From NCBI GenBank assembly GCA_037178975.1, contig JASJZH010000002.1:1860001-1924000 (forward strand): DNA of 64,000 nt, given 5' to 3'. Positions within the stretch are counted from its first letter, which is position 1, and each line of letters starts with the position of its first letter. The DNA is from Oscheius tipulae. Lineage: Eukaryota > Nematoda > Chromadorea > Rhabditida > Rhabditidae. A model generated the notes under the pieces. That model was given only the letters and a program-made list of their open reading frames with translations. It was not told where the DNA came from and made no database searches. The position numbers were made by a program, and so were the translations under genes. Below, piece after piece: positions 11,838 through 23,430 of this stretch.

Positions 11838-14537
11838 CGAAAAATTAGGAAGGTTACTTGGAGGAATGGACAATTCGAAAGGCGCTTTCAAACGAGCCAA
11901 AATACGTAATCTGGCGCCACGATGACGGAGAATTGCGTAGAGAGATAGGGAGAGCTCGTTTTGGACGAGAGAATGAGATAGCAAGGCAAAGACAAGAAAT
12001 AATGATCATAATTTATTACAGACACATATTCACAAGGTATGGAGAGGTCAATACATAATATTAGTACAAAACCAGCAAATTTATCACGGAAATCGCTTCC
12101 TCGGATGGAGGAGAGAAGGAGTTTATGGAAGCTGAACCGGTTCCCGCCTTTTTTCGGTCGCCCCTTGTGTACTAGGAGTACTGTAGCGCGCACGTTTTGT
12201 ACTGCTCATTTTTAAAAATGCTTTTACCGGCCTCAAAAAGTAATTTTTTAGTCTCTCGTTCTGCGAAGTTGATGCCCACATCAAAAGCTACATCTTTACA
12301 GAGCTTTGTTCGAAACCCTCGTTACAGTACTGACAAGCAGATATCAAGTGAAATGTCGCAATGTTCGACATTTTGGCGCCTGTTTAGGGACCGAGGCTCA
12401 GTTTTTCAAGGATGTGATGTTCTGCAAAGTTGTAGACCATGTCAAAATCTACAACATGGCAGAACATTCTTTTGTTAGAAAGTCGCTTCCTGAATCTAAA
12501 TGTAAAGAGTTTTTAGTTTGGAGTTTTTTTTCTTACTATCTCTCTGTCTCTCCATCTCCTTCCGTAGTTCCGATGAACTTGAATTGTGTCAAACCCAGTC
12601 AAAAATTGAGCCCGATTATGGAGCCCACATTTTTGCCACTTCCTGTCTAACTGTCACTGTCTCTGCCTCTTCCAGATCGTAGAGTATAGTTTCCTCCCAC
12701 TACTTCCCGTACTATACAACTCCTAAATAATTCCAGGATCTGGTGCAGCTAATTGTGTAAACTGATACCCGGTCAACACTAGAGAGGCAGTTTACCTCAG
12801 TGTAGCTGCTGCGTAATCCAACATTTCTAAGCCTCCATACTTTACCCGAATTTTGTAGACCTGGGTCCCAAAAAACTCTTCTCAAAGATGAGGTAGTAGC
12901 TGTGAGCAAACAATACTCTACAAGTTCTCATGGTCAAGAAACAGTGGTGACCTTCCCCCCTCTCAATCGAATTGACATTCCTTCGAAACTGCCTGAACGT
13001 GGTAATTTTGCTATCCGAAACATTGCTCGTCCCTTGGCACACATGTTGTTTGCGTACAAAGAAGTCCGCTTACGCTCGCCGAGGAGGTGGCGGCGCCCGG
13101 AACCGGACCGGAATGTCGCTCTGTCTCTCTCTCTGTCAATCTCACGTGCTCCTCTCCAGTCCAAAAAGACCTTTGAAATGCATTTTCTGCTCTCTCTGTC
13201 CCTCTTTTGGCAGGAATGGTCAATATTTGTTTTTCTGGGAACCAATTGGGTGCCCCCTCCGAGAATGTTTCCGTAATAGCAGTAGTCCCGATTTTTCATT
13301 GTGCATTCCAGTGTTGAAATGTGATATTTGTACTAAACCTATTGAAAGGTTGTTAGTTGAGTCACACTCTCTGTCTCTGTCTCTCTGTCTCACATTATTT
13401 ACTCGTATTGAACCCTCATGAAATCAGACTCTAAATATTGACAAAGAAACTGTGGGTGACATGTGGGAGGCCGCTGTACAATCACATGAGTTTTTAGAGA
13501 GCCAGTCGCATTTTTTGCCGGTTTCTGTCTATCTCTCTGTCTCTGTCCCTGACTCGAACAAACAAGGTGTCTCTGTTGTGAACTGAATTCCCAATTAGCT
13601 CACCATTAGGACAAGTTCAAATGTTCAATGACTCTTTTTTTGTTACCGATTCGTGAGATTCTGAGGATTCGACTGTCTGCTGCCACATTTTACCGATTGA
13701 TCTAGCCTCGAACTGTGAAAGAGTTCCCAGCGCAACTCAACAAATAGCCATAGTGACAGGTCGGCATTCCAAGTTCACCCCCAGTTCTTTTCTTCTCCTT
13801 CCCAACTGTCCCATCTAACCAGTATGGCTATAACATTTGAAGGCAAACTTATACTACTTTTGCTCTTTGCTGAAAACGGTGGCAGTAGCCCCGAAAATGA
13901 GTCATTTAGTTGTTCAGCATTTCCTTTAGAGTACGTTTTTTGATGCAGGCACCGACTAGAGGTAAGTAAAAAGAGTGAGGGTGACAGTGGCAGTGACAGT
14001 GACTCACCTATTAACTTTCTTTGCAATTCAATAGTCATCTTCTCAAGTCATAGAAGCGCCAAACCGAATACTATTAGTCTTCCTTCCCCCTTTCCGAGCG
14101 GCTGAAGAATGTTCGCTACGGTGATCTACTCGGTAGAAGTCTTTTCACAACTCTCATCCTCCCCAGCGTGTTCCTGATATGCTTGGCGTAGTCCTTATCC
14201 CATTCCAATGACCAAGAGAGACAGTGGAGATCCTGTAGATGCGATTCCATTGGTAGAAGCTTTTGATAGCGAAGACGTCCAGCAGCTTGCTTGGTTGCAG
14301 TAGTTTGATGGTGCAGTAAGTTTTTGCTGAAAGTAAACTTTGAACAATTAGAGGAAGTTCCAGCTATTTCGGAGAACACGAACTAATTACATGAACTTGG
14401 ACTGTTTTTAATAGTAAACCTGAACTCTGTACAAACCGTTAACTCTCTCTAATTCGAGCAAACATTGCTTCTCGTTCCTCTTCCGCCGAACAGGCTTACT
14501 CTCTCTATCCCTTGAAACAATTTGACCCTGTTCCAGG
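11838..14537. other. Intergenic region between nup205 and the DOMON/b561 gene
   Basis: The two genes diverge, so both promoters should lie here. I see a palindrome at 12418-12466, CTGTCTCT-type repeats near 13120, 13370 and 13530, and a short minus-strand coding-like stretch at about 14130-14330 with no start or closing splice sites. A minus-strand ATG with donor at about 14000-14038 could not be extended into a convincing gene. Confidence 0.5.
12418..12466. repeat. 49-bp imperfect inverted repeat
   Basis: TGTTCTGC at the left pairs with GCAGAACA at the right, and inside it GTTGTAGA pairs with TCTACAAC, leaving a small central loop. A related, more degraded unit (tctgcgaagttgatg...ctacatctttacagag) lies near 12260-12305. 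This looks like a short palindromic repeat family of the kind common in nematode intergenic DNA. Confidence 0.5.
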
Positions 14538-17389
14538 ATGAAGTATCTACTTCTCCTCGCCTTGACTCTGTTTTCAACGGCAGCACAGTTCTTCGATGCG
14601 AGTACCTGTAGTCTTTCCAAAGGATGTCTGTTCTCTCCAGCTGGTTGCAATCCCCAGTCCGGAAATTGTAGAATCTCTTTCAGTTATTTGGTCAGTTTCC
14701 TTGGTTTTCCTTTCGAGAGTCAAGCATTATTAGCAAATAGGCGACAGTTTACAAATGGAGCTCTACGGGTTCGTCAATGGAGACGGCTATGTGGCTTTGG
14801 GATTTTCTACGGACCAGAGAATGGTATGTATTTACTTTTTATGAGTCAGTCGATGTCCATGCCATGTTTGATGAACCAAAGTTGGTCTTTTAGGGTGACG
14901 ACACTGTAGTCTGGTGTGGTTCTCAAGGTGGTCAAGTTCAAGCTGGGCTAAGTTATAACAATGGAAGGACAAATGAACCAATTGTAAGTTTCCGGTCACT
15001 GTCACTGTATATCTAATGTATTATGTTCCAGACAACCCCAGGGATCCAGCAAATCAACAATGTCAACTTTGCCAACGGAAATGTCTACTGCAGTTTCAGT
15101 ATGCCCCTGAACGCCAATGTCAGAAATGTCAAACGACTGGACAACACCTACTATCCCTTAATGGCTACTGGTCCTCTTCAAAACGGACGTGAGTTGCGTA
15201 TGAAATCCTTGATTCATTTGTTTTTTAGGTCTGAATTACCACAATCAGGACAAGTTCGTCCTTCCTAGAACTGACTTCCGGGCCTATCAGCAGACAGCCA
15301 ATGGACAGGTCATTGTCAGTAGCACTGCTTCAAATTTCTGTAAGTCTTTCTGTCTCTCTGTCTCTCTACTCTACTTCTTTTCCTCATACCCTACTTTGCA
15401 GTCCAAAATGATGACCTACCTCGTTCCACAGCTGACAAGCTCATGATCGCCCATGCTATCCTCATGGTCCTTTCCTTTGGAGTCTTCATGGCCTCCGGAA
15501 TTCTCTTCGCTCGTCACTTCCGAAACCATTGGCCGGATTCGGTGTTCCTCGGGGTCAAGATGTGGTTCAATGTAAGCCGCCAGTTTTCTATACAAATCCC
15601 AATCTTCAGCTCCACAGATCCCTCAACATGATTGCCATCGGTGGTTCAATCAGCGGTTTCGTGATGATCTTCGTTGCAAATGACTGGCGATGGACAGGTC
15701 CCAAGGCTTATGCCACAGCTGCTGAGGTAGTTTTTTCAATCAGGCTTTGACAACGAAGACTTTCAGAACAGACAGTGGGGTTCAATACATTCAATCCTGG
15801 GATTGTTAGCCTGTGTTATCGCCTGGGCTCAGCCTTTGAATGCCGTTTTCCGATGTGATCCTCATTCCAGGGTCCGATTCATTTACAACTGGATTCATCG
15901 ATTCTTCGGATTCTCTAGTTGGATTCTAGGCTGTGAGTTTTACAGAGACACAAGGGCACAGAGAGACAGAGGGACAAGGGACATTGGGGACATAGAGCTT
16001 GCTACAAGACACAGAACCTCAGGCAAACTGGCACAAGGGCCAGAGCAAAAAGAACACAATAGGAGCACACAAGGCCTTTACGCCTGCTATTATACATCAA
16101 TACAGTAGAGAATACAGTACATAGTTCTTAGAGAGCCCGAATAGGTCCTTAACATGACATCCTTGCCAGCCGTACATTTCTTGGGGTGGAACAGTCTTAC
16201 ATTAGGTAGTCTACTCTGAAAGTTCTAAAGACATAAATTTTTGTGCCCACTGTTACAAAAGTGGAAGCTACTGTGGAAATGGGATAATACTCTGACCTTG
16301 GTAGAGGAGTAAGGGAGGGGATCATCTCTGACGACGTCTGGCAAGCAAACAGAAGCGACCTCAGGTTGACAAGATACTTGTCAGGACTTGACAAGTCGAG
16401 ATTGGCGCCAAAAGCGGTTGTTGTCTTCGGCGAGACAAAGACAGCGACACAAACTGTACTATCTGGCTGTCCTCTGCGTCTCTAGCCCCTAGAGAACTGA
16501 TGGCTGCAGCTGTATTATCTCGTCAGTCAGAGCAATAGATTACCCTGACCAATTGTCAAATCGTCGGTTTTTACCCAGTATCTCAAGGTACTAAGGGATT
16601 CCGACCATAGCTCGACTATGTGTCGCAACCAAACTTTTGGATCAGCCGTCTCGGGGTCAACCGGGAGGCAACGTGAATAGAGCCGTGTCCAGTGCCGATC
16701 CCCTGTCATCGAACGGAATCGTCTACTGCCTAACCGTTTCTTCTCCTGGAAAGATGACGACCAAACTGCCTAGACTACTCTCTTCCGTGACCAAAGCTGA
16801 CACTTCGAGAGCATAGCTTAAGCAGATCTCCGGCAGTCTAGGACAGTATTGAGGGGCAGTAGAGGGGCATATTCGCATGAAAAATGTCAGGTTCATAGCA
16901 ACAGGCTAACAACTTGTGAAGGTCAAACTGACAGAGACAGAACAAACAGACTGGACAAGAAAAGGTTGGCGACATTTAGTGTTAAAAGTGATATTTTGAT
17001 TTTCACTTCCCTCTTTCAGTAGCCGCTGCCATGATTGCTGTCGTCCACTTCAAGAGCATGTTCAGCAACAGAGACGCTGCTCTTGGCATCTGGATAGCCT
17101 ACGTGGGTGTGGCTGGAATCACTCTGATCATTCTCGAAGTTCTGAGTGTGAAGAGTAAGACCTTTTCCTTTCCGAACAACTCTCCATTACAGACTGGTGG
17201 ACAGTGAGAAAAATAGGTCCAGAGATCGAAATGACCAGGATTGGAGGTGGTAGCTCCCCGAACTACGAGACTGTCAGCCGAGTCCATTTGATACAGTCAG
17301 CTGTGATGGGGCTCTTCCTCATCTGTGCAATCGGTCTCTGTGTGGCTCTGAGTGTCCTGATTGGACTGAAACCTCATGTTTCTGTCTAG
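14538..17389 (+). CDS. DOMON domain / cytochrome b561 membrane reductase (FRRS1-like)
   Basis: Ten exons (14538-14694, 14741-14823, 14894-14983, 15032-15188, 15229-15339, 15402-15571, 15610-15726, 15767-15932, 17020-17154, 17193-17389) give 460 residues with consistent phases. A signal peptide (MKYLLLLALTLFSTAAQ) is followed by a DOMON domain (LYGFVNGDGYVALGFSTDQ, DDTVVWC) and a b561 transmembrane core with candidate haem histidines in IAHAILMVL, LHRSLN, IHSILG and NWIHRFFG, then a last helix near the C terminus. Such proteins move electrons across membranes to reduce ferric iron or similar acceptors. ATG 14538 lies one base after a ttccag acceptor, suggesting trans-splicing. The first donor is uncertain (after 14682 or 14694). 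The 1087-bp intron 15933-17019 carries repeat copy 1. Confidence 0.85.
16452..16672 (-). repeat. Dispersed repeat, copy 1 (gag-like ORF fragment)
   Basis: The reverse complement of this 221-bp stretch reappears almost unchanged at 25560-25787. Read on the minus strand it encodes VDPETADPKVWLRHIVEL followed by WVKTDDLTIGQGNLLL and a stop, an arrangement that resembles a retroelement gag fragment, though no firm family match can be claimed. It sits in an intron of the DOMON/b561 gene. Confidence 0.7.
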
Positions 17390-18143
17390 ATTGTCCAAAG
17401 GTACTTACTTCTGTCCTCTGTGATGTCTATTGTATTTTGAGATGCTCAATCAATGAAGGTCTGAACTCTTCTGTGTTTCTGTCTCTCTACCTCTGTCTCT
17501 TAAAAACCGAAAAGTACGGAGGGAAAGTGGGCAATGGGCTACTAGGGACAGTGGTTTACAGAAAGACAGTGGACTACCACAAAACTTGCGAGATTATCGA
17601 GAAATACGCACCCATCGTGGAAATCTGTCGGAAGCCAAAGTTTGAAAGGTCCAATTATAACAGCAAACTTGGACAGTTAGGCGTTTCAAACGAGACAAAC
17701 TTTGTTTCTGTGATAATTGGCAGCAAAAGTTTATTGCTTCTGTAGAAGAAGCTATACGACAGTTTGCCACGGAAGACAGATGCCTCTGTCTCTATGTCTA
17801 TCTGTCTTTCTCCCTCTCTTTCTGTCTCTAATTCTTTGTTTCTCTGTATCTCCGTTTTTCTGTCCCTCTATCACGTACTGTTCTTCCAGCGTTCGCGCTG
17901 TTCCTCTATATCCTCATAAGGCAGACCTTTATTATTCTAACCATACAAAGAGCGAGTTTGGAGACAATTGAGGCTAAGGAAGATGAACCACCGGCGGTCA
18001 CTTCAGCACTTAGGGAAGCGTCTAGAAGCATAAGACACAATTTTCAATAGAATGAGGAGTTCGGACAGATATCTACAGTATCCTGGATGATATGAAGCAG
18101 AAGAAGACACACGCACACACAATTTTAGAGAAGACATATGGAC
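17390..18143. other. Intergenic region between convergent genes
   Basis: Both neighbouring genes end here. The sequence contains CTGTCTCT-type pyrimidine repeats around 17460-17500 and 17780-17890 and no ORF I can support. Confidence 0.5.
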
Positions 18144-20170
18144 TCAGATAAATCCGTCCAGTTCGGGTTCATCGATAAGAATTCCACTCTCGACTCGCCG
18201 CAGTTGGCCTTCTTCAAAATTCTGAACCTGTTTCAAGCATTTGGTGCTGACAGTCTTACCGTCTCGAAAGGGAGAAAGTCGACGCCGTTCTTGTGACGGA
18301 CACCGACTACTGTCCTATTGTCATGGTCTGGTCCCTCCTCGTAGCTGAAGGTCCTGAACGCTTCCAGGTCTTCGGTACAATTAGTCAAGCGCAGTTTCCT
18401 TCTGGGAGGGATGTAAAAAATGTCTCCTCTCTTGACTTCGTGCTCCATGGGCTTCTTCCAGGAGGACTCACTGGGAGAAGGGTCCTCGGTGATGATTGCT
18501 CGACCACTGTGGAGAACCATGATGGAGCCACAGTTCAGGGCGGGAATGGGGGTGGAGATGGTACCGTGACTGACCTAAACATGGATTCTTGGAGAAACAG
18601 AGAGATAGAGAGACAAAGAGGCAGAGAGACAGTGACTGACTCACCCGAATTCTGTGAAGTTCAAAGTCCTTACAGTCAGTGGCAAAATGATCCACAGCCG
18701 GATATCCAGGGACTCTACTCGGCTGAACCAGATATCTTTCCGGCTCGGTCATCTCATAGTTCAGGACGGAGATCAGTGCCTCTCTGTCGATGTACTTCGG
18801 GGTCATAGCTGCTCTGATTGTATTGTTGGAACATCCGACACATTCGACACATTCTCCGCTCAGGTAGGCGTGAAGTTCTTGAGCCGCATAGTAGCAGCAC
18901 TCTCCGGGCTCGAGGATCATGTGGTTGAGGATGAGGGGAGAGAATACTCCGACGTCGTTAGGGAAGTCGGTTCGCATCTGTCTCATGATTTCCACAGTTT
19001 GTTCTTCCACAGCTCCGCGAACTGAAAGAACATTGTCATTGTCACTATCACTGTCTACTCACCTCCACAGTCCAGCTCCTCAAACAGAGCCTGAATCAAT
19101 TGTCTCAGATACTCTGGCTCTCTCGGTGTCATCATGTGGGTGAAGCAACTTTTCAGTAGACTCTTGCAGATAGACTCATTCTCTTGTCTCTTGATAGCCT
19201 GGGTCAGATCTTTCGCTCTAGGACCAAGCAACGCTCTTAGGGATCTGAAGTCTGAAGACAGCGCATCAGTCGAGTAGCCTCTTCCGACTTACTTTCTAAA
19301 TTCTTCAGCATCTCCTCATGTGGCCGGAATCCACAGAGCAATTGGAATCGTGTGAGAGCATAGGCCAGCTCGGGCTTGTGGTTCTTGTCCGGATAGTTCT
19401 TGGGGTCCTTTCGGTGCAATTCCGCGGCTTGTTCCTGTCAGCTGTCTTTAGAAAAATACCCGAAGGAAATTTACCTTGGTGGGGTGAACTTGAAGGCTCA
19501 GGGTTCTTTCGATAGACATCACCTTCATGATGAAGGGCAGATGGATGGTCTCGGCCTTGTTGTTATTTGGCTCCCTCTGTTCTTGAGCAATGAAGGTAGA
19601 GAGAGGAGTTCCGCATTCCATCAACGTAGCTGGGCCGTCGGGATGAGTTCCCATCCATTGCTGAAAAGAGGTTTCTCTCGTTCAAACAGTTGCAAAATTC
19701 TCTCTCTCTCACTGTCTTTTTGTCTCTAATCAGACTACCACGGACTGAAAATTACTTTTCTGATCATCCAAGCGGATTGACCCCACGTGATATCGTACTT
19801 CCCCAAAACTCGTTCAAAAGTCCCGAAAAGAGATTCCGGTAGTCCCAAAATGTCACGTTTTCCCCCCATTTTCTGAGATCAATCTGTCCCCTTTTCAGAG
19901 CCTTCTCCAATTTGTTCGGGTAGTCAATGAGACAGTGACAGAGAGAAATTCGGTCATGGAATGGGGGCAGGCGCACTAGTGTGAGATGTTGAAGGTGACC
20001 GATAGAAAAGAGAAAGATACCTCAGCATACGGCTGATCCGGATCGATTCGGAACTTCTTGTGCCCGGCTTGGAAGAGTCTGGCCACCTCGCTATTGTGTC
20101 CCATCTTTCCCCACGAGTAGTTGTTGTAATGACCGTGCAGACGCACCATGGCCGGTGTACCCGTCGTCAT
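18144..20170 (-). CDS. mpi: Mannose-6-phosphate isomerase (phosphomannose isomerase type I)
   Basis: Exons 20021-20170, 19475-19660, 19293-19434, 19063-19251, 18645-19021, 18260-18574 and 18144-18227 give 480 residues. The enzyme interconverts mannose-6-phosphate and fructose-6-phosphate in the cytosol, feeding GDP-mannose synthesis. The zinc site is visible: Q107 and H109 in SLQVHPTK, the glutamate of NHKPELAYAL and the histidine of ELHAYLSGECVECVG; NTIRAAMTPKYID supplies the conserved arginine. Start ATG 20168-20170 lies two bases after a tttgtttag acceptor. The last exon depends on an exceptionally short 32-bp intron (18228-18259); if it is not spliced, the protein ends nine codons later at 18233 with 460 residues. 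An ORF at 19764-19976 lies in intron 1 and cannot be joined in frame. Confidence 0.9.
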
Positions 20171-21864
20171 CTCTAAACAATTTTTTTGGGTGTTTGGACA
20201 GAGGAGAAGAGATAGAGAGACAGAGAGACTGAGAGACACAGAGACAGAGAGAAGAGGGTTGGACAGACACAGCCAAGAGGACTCATTTTCGAAGAAGACG
20301 CCTATCAGCCCGATCCATCAACCTATATAAGAAGGACTGTCTCTCGGGCCAACTAGAAGACCCAACAGTTCCATCTTCAGTATTTTTCTTTGTCTTGGGT
20401 GGTCAAGAAAAATCTCATCAGACTCTTATCAAACGCTGCGGTAATGGCTGGGAACCTTTTTTGGATTCGGGACAGAGTTCGGGAGACTGGGTTCGATTGA
20501 AATTGTGAGCTAGAGTGGGCTACCCAGAAATGGTTGACAAAGGAATAGGAAGCCATTGGACTTTCAAATCAATTGAAAGAGCTCCTTTTGTCTGCTATTC
20601 CTATGAAGCACAGCTCTTCGCAAAGTATAATATTGCTTCGGTCTACCTATCCCTGAGCCTGCTTATACCGTGACAAGTGTACCAGACCGGCTATGAATTA
20701 CGTTTATATATTTTCAGTTCTCTCAAAATGATCTAGAAATGCCTATTTATGTCTCTTTCTCTCTATTCAAAATGGAAAGACTGTCTGAAAGAAGAGCTAA
20801 CAATTTCTTGAGCTAACAAAGTGAGAGTGAGAGCGTACCAGAAGATGCCAACATAAGGGTATTGGACTCATCAAAAGCTTGTATGACATTTTAGCAGCAC
20901 TCTGATGGCACACAATGAACTCAAAAATGTTGTAGGTCCTCGTTAAGATACCTGTGCGAAAAGGAGTCTACAAACTACGGACTGGGTATGAAATCGTAAC
21001 ATCTTTGTTAATAGACAGTAGAGAATTTTCTAGCGCCTTGCGAGACAGGTCTGACTCGTATCAAAAGAACACTTTTCTTTTTGTGGAAGTTTTCTGGAAG
21101 ATTGTCCTCAGACTAGACCAACAAGAAACATTCCGGAGCATAGGTCAGTGCAGCGAAACTACTAAAAAGGATGGGTCAAGTCAAATTGAGACAAAACGAG
21201 AAGGACAACCGGACGTAGCTAGTGTGTGGGTGAGAGAATGAACGAGACACTGGAACGAGAAACGACCCGTCGAGACTTCCATTCCCCCAATCTTTTACGT
21301 AACAATTAGATGTTTCAAAATCCTTTTGGACAAGATCAATTGGGTTTTTGAACGAGTTCTCGTGAGAAAAAACTTGATGTGGACAGCCGAGGACAACAGA
21401 TTGGGGTAGGTCAGAAGTTGCAATCAATCAGTTCGAAAGAAGGAGAAAGTCCCCATTGTAAAGCAGTGAGGGGTAGAAAACAAAAAGACCCGCTTGTTGG
21501 CTACAAAAGTGCACAGGAGAAAAAAAAGGAGCGGAGGTCGGTTCCAGATAACAAGGACCTACAGGAGTACCTAACCTTGAAGTAAAACTGGTAAAGGGGG
21601 GAGAAGAATAGGGGACAGGCTGGCGCAAGTCAGGAGGAGAAAGGTAAATTGGCGGTCAGGGGGTCAGTCGCGGACGTAATTCCGCGCTCCGTAAGTCCAT
21701 CTTGGCGGTGCTACCAGCGGCGCCGGAGACGACACGACGTACCAATCAGGTTCAAGGACGATCTTATCGGGTTCGGGCTGGACAGTGAGAAAGAGAGGGC
21801 GAGAGAGGGATGGGTTATTGAAGGAAGACAGAGAGACAGAGAGAGAGAGCAAAAGAGTAGATTC
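20171..21864. other. Intergenic region
   Basis: AGAGACAG-type repeats occur at about 20200-20260 and 21830-21850. The plus-strand ORF at 20954-21241 has no splice structure or recognisable domain. I see no gene. Confidence 0.45.
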
Positions 21865-22245
21865 TTATTGATAATAATCATAATCATCATATTCTCCTTC
21901 TTCCATCTCGCACTCTTCTCTCTTTAAAGGCTTCGGCGGGGGCGGCGGAGTAGGCTCGTACTGTCTATCATATTCCTCGACCAGCTGTCGCAGAGTATCG
22001 ACATGAGCCAGCAGAACAGACGTACTTCCATCGTTGTCGATCGGCAGCACCTACATGATCCAAAATATTCAAAAATCCAAAAAGGCTCAAACCTGATTGT
22101 GTTGGAAGAGAGGGACACCAATCCATTGGTCCAGGTCGTGGGCTGTCGGCTTCTGGCTGTTAAGGTAGCGCAAGGTGTGGTCCATCAGATCGGGGCAGCC
22201 TTCTTCCGGCAAGTAGAGGTAAGGAGTATTCTTGTCGTCGCTCAT
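21865..22245 (-). CDS. Small protein with acidic tyrosine-rich tail, unknown function
   Basis: Two exons, 22093-22245 and 21865-22050, separated by a 42-bp intron, give 112 residues. The start (MSDDKNTPYLYLPEEGC) lies six bases after a tcaacag acceptor. The first half has LMDHTLRYLNSQKPT and DLDQWIGVPLFQHNQ; the second has VLLAHVDTLRQLVEEYDRQY, a likely helix, then a polyproline stretch TPPPPPKPLKREE and an acidic end EGEYDDYDYYQ. No signal peptide or membrane segment. I do not recognise the family. Coding status rests on clean splice phase and the low-complexity acidic tail typical of nuclear or scaffold proteins. Confidence 0.6.
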
Positions 22246-23430
22246 TGATGGCTGTTGAGGAAAGAGTGAGCTCTGCTTCCATTGGAGGGAAATTGTCAGA
22301 ACTTGTCAAGTGATTAGACTGTTTTGTAGCGAAACCTTCTTTTGTTTCAGAAAGTTTCAAAGTTTTGCGAAAGCATCTTTTTGAATTGCGAATTGAAAAG
22401 TGAAGTTCCTTTGTGTAAAAGTTACTAATGACACTCTCTGTGTTTAAGATCGCTTTCGAATCTCTGGAAGCTTCAGGGTGCTTTTTTTATGACCAAAGAG
22501 TGATGTTTCAGCAAAAAACTAGAAGATGGTCTCTCCGCGCCCGTTGCCAGCTCCGCGTATTTATGTTCAAAACAGCGCCGACCGCTCCTCACCCTGTTTT
22601 CTTCAATTGTTTCTTTCTGTCTTGAGATAAACTTGGATAGTTATTTCAAGTATTCTTATAACTTTTTTTTCCGGGAAAACCTCCTTTTCCGTGGTCATTT
22701 TGTATCGAGCGTTCTGCTTGAAATTCTTCTTTCGTCGGCTCATCCTCATAGATTATCCATTTATCTTTGAGCCAGAGACTGACAAAGACAGACGGACCGT
22801 TCCAAGAAAACACAATGTACACTCTGGATCCCACAATGTACACTCTGGAGTAGTTCAATTAGAACGTGAGAAACTTTTGGACGTGGTATATGTACTATGG
22901 TAATTTGATGGAAAAGTTTGGAAAGTTTGTATTTCGTGCTGAAGGAAGCGTAGAGGGAAAACGTACTGAGCTTTCACAGCTTTGTTTGACAAATGTCTTG
23001 CAACAAATCGTGAAATGCGTTCTTGTAAATCTGGCACTGAATCATTTCATACTGGTCACTGTCACTCTCTGTCCAGAGGGAACAAAGGATCTATCTCACA
23101 GTCTGTGAATCAGTCTCTCCCAGTTGCTGCCAGACAGACAAAAGTTAATGTATGTCTTCTGCCCTAATCCTCCTGTGGCACTGAACTACATTTTTCCAAA
23201 GTCCTCTCAGTTCCAAGCAAAAAGTCAGAACAATTTATTCAGGAAGATCAAACGAGACGTGTTGACGACTGCGATGACACAAAGGTTCCATATCCTTTTC
23301 AGTGTTCCATGGCTGAAACCGAGGATGTGATACGGGATGACCATAACATGCGAGGAAGAACAGAAAGAGGGAGAGACGTGCAAGATACAACCAAAGAAGA
23401 GTGAAAAGTTCATTCCATAGAAGAATAGTG
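22246..23430. other. Intergenic region
   Basis: Upstream of the small acidic-tail gene and downstream of the receptor gene. It contains a short direct repeat (cacaatgtacactctgga twice at 22811-22847). No ORF has supporting splice structure. Confidence 0.4.

Noticed and set aside
13110-13140. CTGTCTCT clusters as nematode piRNA promoters
   Set aside because: The known upstream motif is CTGTTTCA in AT-rich DNA; these clusters are tandem and not AT-rich.
13775-14379. Minus-strand ORFs before the b561 gene
   Set aside because: One has an ATG and donor, but all continuations stop quickly; the other has no start and no recognisable domain.
16390-16410. tggcgcc as a retroviral-type primer binding site
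   Set aside because: Orientation is opposite to the gag-like frame and no LTR flanks it.
19764-19976. Open minus-strand frame in mpi intron 1
   Set aside because: It cannot be joined in phase to exon 1 or 2, and PMI proteins run directly from the first exon into QWMGTHP.
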